Origin: Dyadobacter sp. CY326
Lineage (GTDB): Bacteria; Bacteroidota; Bacteroidia; Cytophagales; Spirosomataceae
NCBI RefSeq assembly: GCF_021390515.1
Contig: NZ_JAJUXI010000003.1
Location: 620,001-684,000, forward strand
DNA: 64,000 bases
Direction: 5' to 3'
Part shown: positions 17,168 through 25,737 of the stretch, in pieces
Layout of the letters: each line of letters starts with the position of its first letter
How positions within the stretch are numbered: the stretch's first letter is position 1
Made by a program: the position numbers and the translations under genes
The notes under the pieces: generated by a model
The model's database searches: none
Told to the model about the DNA's origin: nothing
Seen by the model: only the letters and a program-made list of their open reading frames with translations

Positions 17168-18301
17168 TTACGCATCATTGGACGCCGGAACATTATTTAT
17201 CTTCCAGCGTTTCATGAGAATTTTCCCTGAAAATTTCTTTAAATGATATTGCTCCGGCTCTCCGATCAGAAACCCGAATGCCGTCATTGACGGAATAGCA
17301 TCGAACACCACTTTTAAAACGGCCGTCATTGGAATTGCCAATATTAAACCGGCCAGTCCGAAAAGCATTCCGCCCAAAAGCAGTCCCACCAGCGCCATTA
17401 ACGGATTAATACTCACTTTTCCGCCCACAATATTCGGGGTCAGGAAATTCCCTTCAAGGAACTGCACAACCTGAAACCAGGCAATAACGCCGACTGCATA
17501 CCAGGCGCTATCTTTGGTCGCCAATGCAAATAATGCAGGAAGCACCGACCCGATTGCTATCCCAATGTAAGGCAACAGCATCAGCAAGGAAGCCAGAATG
17601 CCGAAAAACCACGCATAGGGAATGCCAAGCACAAGCAGACCGACCGTGTTCAGAATGGCGACAATGCCCATCACGGTGACAAGGCCGACCAGGTAACTTT
17701 GAACGACATAGTAAATTTTGTCCAAAACCTGACTAACCAGTTCCTTGGGTGTGGAGATAAATGCGTGAAAAAAGAATTCACGGAAAAAATCGCGATAATA
17801 TAAAAGGAAGAACGTGAAAAGCGGGACAATAACCACTCCTGCCAGAATGCTCCCTACCGAACCAAATGCTGCACCAACGATAGCGCCCGCATTGGAAACG
17901 ACTCTGTTGGTGAATGTGGTGATTTGTTTTGTGATTTGTCCTTCCTCTACGCCAAAACGAATGGTGATCCAATGGCGAATCGTATCCAGAATGTGCACAA
18001 AGCGAACTTGCATGTCATCTCCATTTGCACCGATAATCAAAACCTGGTGGACGATAAACCAGACCAGGCCGCCGATGAGAATGATGGCAATGAGCACAGC
18101 CAATAACGATGCGGTGACCCTGTTGAACTTGTATTTCTCAATAAACCTCGCAATCGGAAATAGCGAAATAGCCAGCAGAATGGAGAACATTAACGGAACA
18201 AGAACACTTTGCAAGGTGTAGAGCAAGGCAATGATCAGGACGAGGCTGAGCAGGGACGCTGCAAGTCCCACACTTTTCTGGTTTTGATGGATTTTAAGCA
18301 T
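17168..18301 (-). CDS. AI-2E family (PerM-like) transporter
   Basis: The 377-aa membrane protein carries the AI-2E/PerM family pattern: an N-terminal helix pair (SLLSLVLIIALLYTLQSVLV), a soluble loop, SYLVGLVTVMGIVAILNTVG, the YIGIAIGSVLPAL stretch, and a C-terminal EGNFLTPNIVGGKVSINPLM motif followed by GLLLGGMLFGLAGLILAIPM. Family members export small molecules or act as ion/proton antiporters; the role here is not known. The start is the ATG at 18301 (MLKIHQNQKSVG), close to the first helix. Upstream in-frame Met codons add a charged tail not seen in the family. Confidence 0.88.
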   Translation of the reverse strand: MLKIHQNQKSVGLAASLLSLVLIIALLYTLQSVLVPLMFSILLAISLFPIARFIEKYKFNRVTASLLAVLIAIILIGGLVWFIVHQVLIIGANGDDMQVRFVHILDTIRHWITIRFGVEEGQITKQITTFTNRVVSNAGAIVGAAFGSVGSILAGVVIVPLFTFFLLYYRDFFREFFFHAFISTPKELVSQVLDKIYYVVQSYLVGLVTVMGIVAILNTVGLLVLGIPYAWFFGILASLLMLLPYIGIAIGSVLPALFALATKDSAWYAVGVIAWFQVVQFLEGNFLTPNIVGGKVSINPLMALVGLLLGGMLFGLAGLILAIPMTAVLKVVFDAIPSMTAFGFLIGEPEQYHLKKFSGKILMKRWKINNVPASNDA

Positions 18302-19028
18302 ACTATAAAGCGTATTGAAAAGGGTTTTCGCACACGAACTCCGCATATATGCGTGATCTGTATTGCGTATAACCATACAAATATCAAAAAATCACGCCTT
18401 AGTTGCTCAAACAACTTTTAATTACTTTTTAATGTGACCATAAAACGTTTTTTCGTATAGCCAATTTGCAACCAAACAGGTCGCTTTGCGAAACAGTTAA
18501 ACCGCTTTTACCATACGCACCGACAATTGAATTCATCAACAGTGTCCGGAATGTTCCTTTCGGTGACAGTGGATTGTCGCAACATCGAAGCGTATTTTCA
18601 AAACAAACGTCTCATCATAGTTACTTTGGTGTGCATGATATTCAAAGCAAAAAGGAATGCGCTATTTTCGAATGAGGGGGCTTTTTGACTAAAAGTCTAT
18701 TCCAATATTAAAACCCGCTTTGCAACCAGCAGAGGCCATCAGCAGCTCAGGGCGTCGTGTAGTTTTTTCCACATTTGCGCACATACGCACTGAGAAGTGG
18801 ACAAAGAATTCTGCAAATCAGAATTTTCAAGATTAATCAGCGAAGTCCGGCGAAAGTTGGATTGAGGAAGGCGTTAAGCCCATGGTATAATATTTTACTT
18901 GGAGTCATCGATCGGAAGCAGCTCCCATCCAAAAATAGGGAACTGGCTCTACTGAGACATCAAATGCAGGTCGGACGCTGCTTTTGTATTGATATTGAAC
19001 AAGATAAATTAAAATTCGGGAAGCAAAT
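18302..19028. other. Gene-free stretch
   Basis: This 727-nt stretch separates divergent AI-2E and EamA genes. Short open frames exist, but none shows a signal peptide, a known motif or Bacteroidota-like protein composition. No mobile-element ends, tRNA or strong hairpin are visible. It may hold promoters or the decayed remains of a gene. Confidence 0.5.
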
Positions 19029-19457
19029 ATGTGGTTGGTTTGGGCAATTTTGGCTGCTATTTCGGCGGCATTGGTTACAGTTCTTACAAAGGCAGGTTTA
19101 AAAAATGTTGACTCCAGTCTGGCTTTTGCCCTTCAATCCCTCTTCATCGTTACGATCACCTGGATCGTGGTCGCATGGCAAGGAACATCTTCACAAATAA
19201 ATCAGATCGAGACCAGAACCTGGATACTGCTGTCGCTTGCGGGGGTTGCTACTTCCCTCTCTACCCTGTTCTCTTTCAAGGCGTTATCGCTGGGAAAAGC
19301 ATCTTACGTGACAACCGTGGAGCGTTCATCATTGGTGATTGCGGTCATTCTTTCAATCATATTTTTAAAGGAAAAAATCACCTGGCAATTGGTTGCAGGT
19401 GCCGTGCTGATTATCGGCGGTGCTGTTTTGATAGCAATGTCCGCACCGGCCGAATAG
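19029..19457 (+). CDS. EamA-family half-size transporter (DMT superfamily)
   Basis: The 142-aa protein consists of a single EamA unit with about five hydrophobic helices: MWLVWAILAAISAALVTVLT, LAFALQSLFIVTITWIVVAW, WILLSLAGVATSLSTLFSF, TVERSSLVIAVILSIIFLKE and LVAGAVLIIGGAVLIAMSA. The ERSSLVIAVILSIIFLKEKI motif near residue 100 is characteristic. Full-length members have two such units, so this half-size form must dimerise. It exports small metabolites or drugs; the substrate is not known. Complete half-size members are common in bacteria, so truncation is not implied. Confidence 0.85.
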   Translation: MWLVWAILAAISAALVTVLTKAGLKNVDSSLAFALQSLFIVTITWIVVAWQGTSSQINQIETRTWILLSLAGVATSLSTLFSFKALSLGKASYVTTVERSSLVIAVILSIIFLKEKITWQLVAGAVLIIGGAVLIAMSAPAE

Positions 19458-19546
19458 CGGACCAAAGCGACAAAAAGCGCCTGAATAGTTGTTTTAAAGG
19501 CAACGGATTGGTTTTTTTGAGTGAAATTTACAGGTAAAACAAAAAT

Positions 19547-20413
19547 ATGGCGTCGGGTTTCTTTGCAATTTTAGATGATATAGCGTTTCTGATGGATGAT
19601 GTCGCGCTTGCGACAAAGGTGGCGACGCAAAAAACGGCGGGCATCCTGGGTGATGACCTCGCAGTGAATGCAGAGAAAGCAACTGGATTTTTATCCGAAC
19701 GCGAACTCCCCGTCTTGTGGGCCATTACAAAAGGTTCGCTCGTCAACAAGCTCATTATCGTCCCGATCGCATTGGTGCTCAATGCCTTTTTACCCGCAGC
19801 CATTAATTACGTGCTGATTATGGGAGGCCTTTACCTCGCATATGAAGGTGTCGAGAAGATCATTGAATATTTTTTCCATCATCCCAAAGAAGAACATTCG
19901 GTCATTCAGGAAAATGGTGAGTTGAATGAGGACAACGAGAAAATAAAGGTTAAATCTGCTATCACAACAGACTTTATTTTGTCCATCGAAATCGTAATCA
20001 TCGCCTTGGGAAGTGTGGTTGACGAAAATTTAACGACACAAATATTGACAGTTTCCACTGTTGCTTTGCTCGCAACTGTTGGCGTTTACGGCATTGTGGC
20101 GCTCATTGTCCGGATGGACGATGCTGGTCGCAAGCTCATTCAAAAATCGAACGACAAAGGGATTTTCTCGAAACTTGGCCACTTGCTGGTCAAGGCGCTT
20201 CCTGTTTTAATCAAAATTTTAGGGGCTGTCGGAACGGTTGCATTGCTGCTTGTTTCGGGTGGAATTTTCATTCACAACATTGAATACATTCACCACATTT
20301 TTCCGAATCTGCCGTCCATCATCAAGGAATTAGGACTTGGGCTGGTTGCGGGACTAATCGTTTTCCTGATCGTTACTGGTGGAAAAAAGTTGCTTTCGCT
20401 TGCTAAATCCTGA
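19547..20413 (+). CDS. DUF808 (YedI-like) inner membrane protein
   Basis: The 288-aa protein begins with the signature of the DUF808 family: MASGFFAILDDIAFLMDDVA, then VATQKTAGILGDDLAVNAEK. Five or more hydrophobic helices follow, including LIIVPIALVLNAFLPAAINY, TDFILSIEIVIIALGSVV and the final LGLGLVAGLIVFLIVTGGKK. It is an inner membrane protein of unknown function. It lies 89 nt downstream of the EamA gene on the same strand and may share a transcript with it. Confidence 0.9.
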   Translation: MASGFFAILDDIAFLMDDVALATKVATQKTAGILGDDLAVNAEKATGFLSERELPVLWAITKGSLVNKLIIVPIALVLNAFLPAAINYVLIMGGLYLAYEGVEKIIEYFFHHPKEEHSVIQENGELNEDNEKIKVKSAITTDFILSIEIVIIALGSVVDENLTTQILTVSTVALLATVGVYGIVALIVRMDDAGRKLIQKSNDKGIFSKLGHLLVKALPVLIKILGAVGTVALLLVSGGIFIHNIEYIHHIFPNLPSIIKELGLGLVAGLIVFLIVTGGKKLLSLAKS

Positions 20414-20485
20414 CGCGCGCCACTGCCTCAACAGCCGGTTATTGCAATGTTTCTTTTGTTATCCACGGTTCAATGGGCGCGAATC

Positions 20486-20890
20486 ATGAGCAAGCAATTC
20501 ATCATCAACGGCAACTCCATTCAAGACATTGCGTCGTTTTACGAAGAGATCAACAGGCTTTTCATGGCTGATGAAGATTGGAAGATCGGCAATAGTCTCG
20601 ATGCTTTCAATGATCTGCTTTATGGAGGATTTGGTGCGCTACGCAATGTTGACAGCGCAGAGATTGTATGGCTCAGCATTGATAAAAGCAGCGAAGCGCT
20701 GGGCATTGCGACGACAAGAAACTATTATATGGATAAGCTCAAACCGGATTCACCTTTTAACAAAAAGCATTTTGAGGAAGAGCTTGTGAGGCTCGAAAAT
20801 GGCACCGGAGAAACTTATTTTGACACAATCATTGAGATTATTAGGGAGCATCCTAACCTAACGCTCGTAGGGTACATTTCGGAAGGCTAA
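20486..20890 (+). CDS. Barstar-like ribonuclease inhibitor family protein
   Basis: The 134-aa product starts MSKQFIINGNSIQDIASFYE and contains the barstar-family centre: SLDAFNDLLYGG (as in SLDALWDxL of barstar), followed by a strand EIVWLSIDKSSEAL. Barstar proteins are small cytoplasmic inhibitors that bind extracellular-type RNases. No barnase-like gene is seen beside it. The ATG at 20486 is preferred over an upstream one at 20447, which would add a non-conserved tail of 13 residues. Confidence 0.82.
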   Translation: MSKQFIINGNSIQDIASFYEEINRLFMADEDWKIGNSLDAFNDLLYGGFGALRNVDSAEIVWLSIDKSSEALGIATTRNYYMDKLKPDSPFNKKHFEEELVRLENGTGETYFDTIIEIIREHPNLTLVGYISEG

Positions 20891-20951
20891 CTGCGTTCCC
20901 TATCCTCATTTTGCAAAATTGTAACTTTACAAAGTCATAAGGTTGATAACG

Positions 20952-20979
20952 CAAAAAAGCCGCCCCTTTCGAGGCGGCT
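20952..20979 (-). terminator. Intrinsic terminator for the DUF2383-like gene
   Basis: Read on the minus strand, GCCGCC, an 8-nt loop, GGCGGC and a run of six T follow the gene end at 21001. This is a strong rho-independent terminator. Confidence 0.88.
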
Positions 20980-21000
20980 CTTACTTATGTTTTGCTTGAA

Positions 21001-21456
21001 TTAAGCTTTTGCGATATCTCTCAAAGCTTTGATTTCGTCATGTGCAGCAAAAATTCCTTGCGCCTGACTTCTCACCACTTCAATTGCAGATGCTGGAAGG
21101 TCATTGCTTGCCAATGCATCTTCGTAAGCTTCTTTGATTGCGTCTTCACCGCGTTCGGCTTCCGACAAAATGCTTGCGCGGTCGCTGCCGCCGAATAAAG
21201 ATTTAATGTCGATCCAAGCGCGGTGCAAAGTTCCGCTTACGCTGTTGCCTGTTTCAATATCGTCGGCTGAGCCAACTATTGCAGCTAATTCCAGACCGTT
21301 TTTGCGGCTTTGTTCAGCATAGCCCTGGAACAATTGCTTCAAGTCAATATTTTCGTCCTGGATGTCTGCGATTGCTTTTTCAAATCCTGCTACACGGTCG
21401 TTATTAATTTCAATAAGATCATTAAGAACTCCGGTTGCATCACCTAATGTTGCCAT
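21001..21456 (-). CDS. PA2169-type four-helix-bundle protein (DUF2383-like)
   Basis: The 151-aa helical protein starts MATLGDATGVLNDLIEINND. It has the DUF2383/PA2169 pattern of ferritin-like bundles: VLNDLIEINNDRVAGFEKA, IDLKQLFQGYAEQSRKNG, SVSGTLHRAWIDIKSLFGG, then SEAERGEDAIKEAYEDAL. The family is often linked to general stress responses; function is not established. It ends in a strong terminator. The ATG at 21456 is used because the frame upstream has no conserved residues. Confidence 0.85.
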   Translation of the reverse strand: MATLGDATGVLNDLIEINNDRVAGFEKAIADIQDENIDLKQLFQGYAEQSRKNGLELAAIVGSADDIETGNSVSGTLHRAWIDIKSLFGGSDRASILSEAERGEDAIKEAYEDALASNDLPASAIEVVRSQAQGIFAAHDEIKALRDIAKA

Positions 21457-21578
21457 AACGTGTTTTTTGTTTTGTTGAGATTCCAGACAATAAGAATATC
21501 GTGCCAAGGGTGATTTGACTCAGAATTGGGATATTTCTTGCACTTTCTTAATCCCTAAGTGCTCAAAACGTCGTTGTC

Positions 21579-21845
21579 TCATGCCTTATAGGCAACATCA
21601 CGCACCAGCTTCTTCCCAAATTTGCCGACTTCAACGTAATCGTTTTCTGTAATCACGCCCCGCTCTATCCACTTAGAAATCAGCTGCGTTGTAACATTAT
21701 ATTTCTGTGCATATTCGGCGATAGTAAGCCAATCGGCCAGTTCCAAGACCTTTCCCTCACTCAGCAAAAAGTCCTTCCCTTCTTTGATGAGTGCATCTGC
21801 TCTTTGCAAAATATCATCAACATTCGTTTTTTCTATTGTCTTCAT
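21579..21845 (-). CDS. Small helix-turn-helix DNA-binding protein (MerR/excisionase-like)
   Basis: The 88-aa protein has a helical N-terminus (VDDILQRADALIKEGKDFLL) and a C-terminal winged-helix-like HTH: DWLTIAEYAQKYNVTTQLIS followed by KWIERGVI. The TIAEYAQKYNVTTQ...WI pattern is that of excisionase/MerR-type domains. It is the second gene of a two-gene minus-strand unit, 32 nt after a 53-aa gene. A 17-bp palindrome upstream of the pair is a likely operator. Such proteins occur both as phage or plasmid factors and as chromosomal regulators; no phage genes are visible here. Confidence 0.75.
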   Translation of the reverse strand: MKTIEKTNVDDILQRADALIKEGKDFLLSEGKVLELADWLTIAEYAQKYNVTTQLISKWIERGVITENDYVEVGKFGKKLVRDVAYKA

Positions 21846-21877
21846 ATTTGATAAGGTTATCATCCATTCCCACTTCA

Positions 21878-22039
21878 TCAATCTTCCAATGCGCTGAGAA
21901 TTCCCAGCAGGTAACTCAATCTATCCAAAAGTGCATCCACCTGGCTTGCTGTCAATGCTGCTTCATCCGAATCCCTAAGTGCCTGTCTTACTGCTGCTAT
22001 TTCCATACGAATGTTGAAAATTAACTGACTTTTATTCAT
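21878..22039 (-). CDS. 53-aa helical protein, partner of the HTH gene
   Basis: An ATG at 22039 opens a 53-codon frame ending in TGA at 21878. The product starts MNKSQLIFNIRMEIAAVRQA and continues through SDEAALTASQVDALLDRLSY to LLGILSALED. It is predicted to be nearly all helix with regular Leu spacing, so a dimeric or partner-binding role is possible. It lies 32 nt upstream of the HTH gene and appears to share its promoter. I do not recognise a family. Confidence 0.6.
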   Translation of the reverse strand: MNKSQLIFNIRMEIAAVRQALRDSDEAALTASQVDALLDRLSYLLGILSALED

Positions 22040-22073
22040 TGTTATAGTGTGAATTTTTGTGGAAAATACAAAC

Positions 22074-22090
22074 TGACACGTTACGTGTCA
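22074..22090. promoter_or_regulatory. Perfect 17-bp palindrome, likely operator
   Basis: TGACACGTTACGTGTCA has 8-nt arms (TGACACGT/ACGTGTCA) around a central T. It lies 35 nt upstream of the 53-aa/HTH gene pair and on the far side of the carbonic anhydrase promoter, a usual place for autoregulation. The binding protein is inferred, not shown. Confidence 0.6.
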
Positions 22091-22255
22091 ATAGGTTTCT
22101 GGAAATTTAGGAAAAAAATTATCATTTCAAACGTCCAGTCGTTTCACCCAAATCTCGCTTCGAATGTGCTGATTTTTATTCAACTCGTGAAGATTTTACT
22201 AATTTGCGATGCTATCAGTTCACTTAACGCAATTTTCTTAACCAAACCTTAAACA

Positions 22256-22912
22256 ATGGATATCGCAAAAATTTTTCAAAACAATCAAGACTGGGTCCAC
22301 AGAAAGCTAGATTTAGAACCAGAATATTTCAGCAATCTGGCAAAAGGACAAACCCCTGATATCCTTTACATTGGCTGCTCAGACAGCCGCGTTTCAGCTG
22401 AGGAATTAATGGGCGTGGCGCCCGGTGAAGCATTTATATTAAGAAATATTGCCAATATGGTTCCCAACACGGACCTGAGCGTCATGTCGGTGATCAATTA
22501 TGCTGTGGTGCACCTGAAAGTGAAACACATTGTGGTTTGCGGACATTACTATTGTGGTGGCGTGCAGGCGGCCATGAAATCGGGCGACTTGGGGATTTTG
22601 AATCCTTGGCTGAGGAATATTCGTGACGTTTACAGAACGCACAAAGAAGAATTGTCGGCCATTGAAAACGAGGAAGCGCGTTATAAAAGATTGGTTGAAT
22701 TGAACGTTGAAGAACAATGTATTAATGTTATCAAAACAGCAGAAGTGCAAAAAGCGCAGCGCGACCGCGGGCTTACCGTGCACGGCTGGGTGTTTGATGT
22801 ACATTCCGGTCAATTGATCGATTTAAAGATTGACTTCAAAAAGTTGCTTGAAAACATCATGGAAATTTATCGGCTTGATCTGAGCGAGCCTGAAAAACAA
22901 GCTGCGAAATAA
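22256..22912 (+). CDS. Beta-class carbonic anhydrase
   Basis: The 218-aa cytoplasmic enzyme interconverts CO2 and bicarbonate. The zinc ligands are visible as Cys41 in CSDSR (41-45), His97 and Cys100 in GHYYCGG; Asp43 and Arg45 form the catalytic dyad. The length matches bacterial beta-carbonic anhydrases. It supplies bicarbonate for carboxylations and controls pH. It stands alone, with a hairpin terminator behind it. Confidence 0.96.
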   Translation: MDIAKIFQNNQDWVHRKLDLEPEYFSNLAKGQTPDILYIGCSDSRVSAEELMGVAPGEAFILRNIANMVPNTDLSVMSVINYAVVHLKVKHIVVCGHYYCGGVQAAMKSGDLGILNPWLRNIRDVYRTHKEELSAIENEEARYKRLVELNVEEQCINVIKTAEVQKAQRDRGLTVHGWVFDVHSGQLIDLKIDFKKLLENIMEIYRLDLSEPEKQAAK

Positions 22913-22943
22913 TTTCAGCTGGCATAATTCTGACTTTTTCCCG

Positions 22944-22982
22944 ACTGGCGCATTTGATAATCATAATGCGCCAGTTTCATTT
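22944..22982 (+). terminator. Hairpin terminator after carbonic anhydrase
   Basis: ACTGGCGCAT (22944-22953) pairs with ATGCGCCAGT (22966-22975) around a 12-nt loop, followed by TTCATTTT. It ends the carbonic anhydrase transcript and may also serve the converging response regulator gene. Confidence 0.75.
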
Positions 22983-23001
22983 TGAATGTCGGGTGCATTG
23001 C

Positions 23002-23388
23002 TTATTTCAGCACATTGTCAAGCATATCCATCAAGGACTTAAAATCAACGGGTTTGACCAAATGTGCGTCGAATCCTACTTCCGCGGTCCGCCGCTTGTC
23101 TTCCTCCTGCCCGTAACCCGATAAAGCGATCATGGACAGCGACTGCCCGTGCTTTTCGCGAATGAGCGTGGCGGTTTCATAACCATCCATATCCGGCATT
23201 GCCAAATCAAGTATCACCAGGTCTGGCTTATGCGCTTCCACAGCATCCAGCGCATCTTGTCCGCTAAAACGCGTGTGAGTTTGATAGCCCTTCACCTTTA
23301 AAAACATGCCGAGTGTCGTCGCTGCATCCCTATTGTCGTCTACAACCAAAATCACTTTGCTATCCGGTTTATCTATGTTCTGGCTCAT
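23002..23388 (-). CDS. Single-domain response regulator (CheY-like)
   Basis: The 128-aa protein is a lone receiver domain. The acidic pocket is Asp17/Asp18 (VVDDNRD), the phosphoacceptor is Asp61 (LVILDLAMPDMDG) and the conserved Lys lies in LVKPVD. It has no output domain, so it probably relays phosphate or binds a partner protein. Its ATG overlaps the stop codon of the histidine kinase gene by one base (TAATG), so the two are translationally coupled and probably cognate. Confidence 0.95.
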   Translation of the reverse strand: MSQNIDKPDSKVILVVDDNRDAATTLGMFLKVKGYQTHTRFSGQDALDAVEAHKPDLVILDLAMPDMDGYETATLIREKHGQSLSMIALSGYGQEEDKRRTAEVGFDAHLVKPVDFKSLMDMLDNVLK

Positions 23389-24953
23389 TAACTGTTGATT
23401 TGAAGTGGTAAACGAATAATAAACTCACTGCCCTTTCCGAGGCCCGCACTGCTCGCTTCTATTTCCCCGTTATGCTTTCCAATAAATTCTTTGACAAGCG
23501 TCAGACCCAATCCCAACCCTCCCTGCGAGCGCGTACGGGACGCATCCACTTGGGTAAAAAGTCCGAAAATACGCTCCAATTGATCAGGCGGGATGCCAAT
23601 TCCGTCATCTTTGACGCGCAGCACCGCACCATCATCCTCTCGCGCCAATGTAAGCCAAATGTGTCCGCCTTCATGGGAGAATTTGCTGGCGTTGGTCAAC
23701 AGGTTTCGGATGACCTGGGTAAGCCGCGTCGCGTCGCCTTCCAGGAAAATGGGGTCGTCGGGCAATGTTGCAACAAGTTCGCGTTGTGCATGATCGATCA
23801 GCGGACGAATGGCTTCAAGGGCTTCTTCAACGAGCTTCGTCAGATCAAGGCGTTCGAGTTTCAACAATATTTTACCCTGATTAATGCGGCTTACATCCAG
23901 CAGGTCATCAACCAGCCGCACAAGCTGCCCCATCTCCCGCCGCATCATTGGAAGCGCCGTTTCAAGTGGCAGGATCTCTTCCTTCCCATCGGATAATTCC
24001 AATAACATCAACGTGTTAGACAAGGTCGCCATTGGATTGCGCAGCTCGTGGGCTAATAATGCCAAAAATTCGTCTTTACGCCGGTCGGCTTCCAAAAGTG
24101 CCTCCTCGGCCTGCTTTTGGGCTGTGAGGTTTCGCATTACTTTCAAGATTCCCATGACATTGCCGGCTTCATCGAGCAATGCAGTTGAAACTCCGGAACC
24201 ATAAAAACGCAAACCGTCTTTCCGCATATGCCAGCGTTCGTTCTCGGCCCGGCCAAGCCGAAGCGCTCTTTCCGCTTCCGCCTCGGGCGCTCCTTCTGCC
24301 CTATCTTCCGGCACAAAAAAGACGTCACCCAGCTGTCCCATGATTTCGTCTTCCGAGTAACCGATCATGCTTTCGGCCCCGGCATTCCAGCTGGTGACCC
24401 GACGTTCGATATCCAGCGTTAAGATCGCGTAGTCTTTTGCGCTCTCTAAAATAGCCCGCTGACGGAATTGAATTTGGCGTAATGCGCGCTCTGCCTGTTT
24501 CGTTGCCTCCACAACATCCCGGAGCCGCGCCTGCGTTTCTTCTGTATGCTTATGCTTCGTTATATCGCGTGCAATGCCGATCCATGATTCGATTTGTCCG
24601 TCCTCATCAATGAGCGGAATAGCCCGGGAAATCACCCAGCCAACGCCGCCATCGGCCTGATAAACCTGGTGTTCGAGCTCGAAAATGCTTTTTTTATGAA
24701 TGGCCTCGTTGATGGCAGCGGTCACTTTTGCTTGCTCAAAAGGCGGAATGTATTGTTTAAACCAATCCTTATTTGACGCCAATGTCTCTTCTAAAAACTC
24801 AAAACTGTTGAGGTTATACATGATGCCCCAGTCCACGCTCATCTTGTAAAATGTATCTTTGGTGAGCATGGTAAGCAATTGAAACTTCGCCTGGGCAGCT
24901 GCGAATTCAACGGGACCGGGTGAACTTGTATGCGGATCGTGGTTAGTGTTCAT
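23388..24953 (-). CDS. Cytoplasmic PAS-domain histidine kinase
   Basis: The 521-aa protein has no membrane helix. It has two PAS domains (about 27-140 and 163-282; RDITKHK and RNLTAQKQAEEAL mark PAC ends), a HisKA domain with His302 in ALLAHELRNPM, and an HATPase domain with an N-box (RNLLTNASKFS), DDGIGIP and GGLGLGL. It senses an internal signal, perhaps redox, light or a small ligand, and passes phosphate to the CheY-like protein encoded directly downstream. Confidence 0.95.
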   Translation of the reverse strand: MNTNHDPHTSSPGPVEFAAAQAKFQLLTMLTKDTFYKMSVDWGIMYNLNSFEFLEETLASNKDWFKQYIPPFEQAKVTAAINEAIHKKSIFELEHQVYQADGGVGWVISRAIPLIDEDGQIESWIGIARDITKHKHTEETQARLRDVVEATKQAERALRQIQFRQRAILESAKDYAILTLDIERRVTSWNAGAESMIGYSEDEIMGQLGDVFFVPEDRAEGAPEAEAERALRLGRAENERWHMRKDGLRFYGSGVSTALLDEAGNVMGILKVMRNLTAQKQAEEALLEADRRKDEFLALLAHELRNPMATLSNTLMLLELSDGKEEILPLETALPMMRREMGQLVRLVDDLLDVSRINQGKILLKLERLDLTKLVEEALEAIRPLIDHAQRELVATLPDDPIFLEGDATRLTQVIRNLLTNASKFSHEGGHIWLTLAREDDGAVLRVKDDGIGIPPDQLERIFGLFTQVDASRTRSQGGLGLGLTLVKEFIGKHNGEIEASSAGLGKGSEFIIRLPLQINS

Positions 24954-25041
24954 GAAGGTTTTATGAAAGCAGGCGCGTCAATGCCAAGATCAAAACCAGT
25001 TTTAGTCAAGATCCCCCCGCTATATAAATTTCATGCCATGT

Positions 25042-25674
25042 TTACACCAACCTTTCCTTAATCGCCAGACTTACGGCTTCGGTTGCGCTGTTGACATAAA
25101 GCTTGTCGTAGATGTTGCGAATGTGATTGTTTACGGTGTTGTAAGTGATCCCACATTCCGATGCGATGATTTTGTAACTGTAACCTTTCACCAAAAAACC
25201 CAGAATGTGCTTTTCGCGCTCGGTTAAATGGTAATCTTTTTTGGCCTGCGTTTCGGCGGAAAAATAGCGTAACACTTTGGAGGCAATGCTGCCGGTCATG
25301 GGCGCGCCTCCTTCGAGGGCTTCGCTCAAACTTTCCAGGAATCGTTCGGGGCTTGTTTTTTTGAGAAGATATCCGTTGGCGCCTGCCCGGAGACTGTCAA
25401 AGATGCGCTCATCTTCTTCAAAGTTGGTCTGAATGAGCACGGGCAATGCGCCGAAATGCTTTCGGATGAGCCGGGTTGCGTCAATGCCGTTGATGCCGGG
25501 CATGTCAATATCCATGAGCACAAGCTCTGGTTTTGAACTTGTTATATCAGCTATGAGGTTGCTTGCATTGTGGAATGTGCCGGTGCACGTGAAGTCTGCG
25601 GAAAGGTTGAGCAGCATGGCCACGCTGCTTAATCTTTCCTGATTATCGTCGAAAATAATGATTCTTGATGCCAT
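25042..25674 (-). CDS. NarL/LuxR-type response regulator
   Basis: The 210-aa protein has a receiver domain (Asp9/Asp10, phosphoacceptor Asp55 in LVLMDIDMPG) and a LuxR-type HTH (about 145-205; LTEREKHILGFLVKGYSYKI, then TVNNHIRNIYDKL). The gene follows that of a beta-propeller histidine kinase by 63 nt on the same strand, so the two form a two-component system. A near-palindrome in the gap between the two genes (25709-25726) resembles a site upstream of the kinase gene. Confidence 0.95.
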   Translation of the reverse strand: MASRIIIFDDNQERLSSVAMLLNLSADFTCTGTFHNASNLIADITSSKPELVLMDIDMPGINGIDATRLIRKHFGALPVLIQTNFEEDERIFDSLRAGANGYLLKKTSPERFLESLSEALEGGAPMTGSIASKVLRYFSAETQAKKDYHLTEREKHILGFLVKGYSYKIIASECGITYNTVNNHIRNIYDKLYVNSATEAVSLAIKERLV

Positions 25675-25708
25675 GGGTTAAAATTAGCGACTCACAAGCT
25701 CGCATAAT

Positions 25709-25726
25709 ATAGCAAATATTTGTCAT
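25709..25726. promoter_or_regulatory. Near-palindrome ATAGCAA-N4-TTGTCAT
   Basis: ATAGCAA (25709-25715), four bases, then TTGTCAT (25720-25726). The geometry is the same as the perfect ATAGCAA-N4-TTGCTAT at 28989-29006. It lies 35 nt upstream of the NarL-type regulator start. It could be a binding site of that regulator; this is inferred. Confidence 0.35.
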
Positions 25727-25737
25727 GCTAATCAGGC

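Noticed and set aside
18775..19101. Plus-strand frame of 108 codons in the gap before EamA
   Set aside because: It overlaps the start of the EamA gene in another frame and has no known motif or signal.
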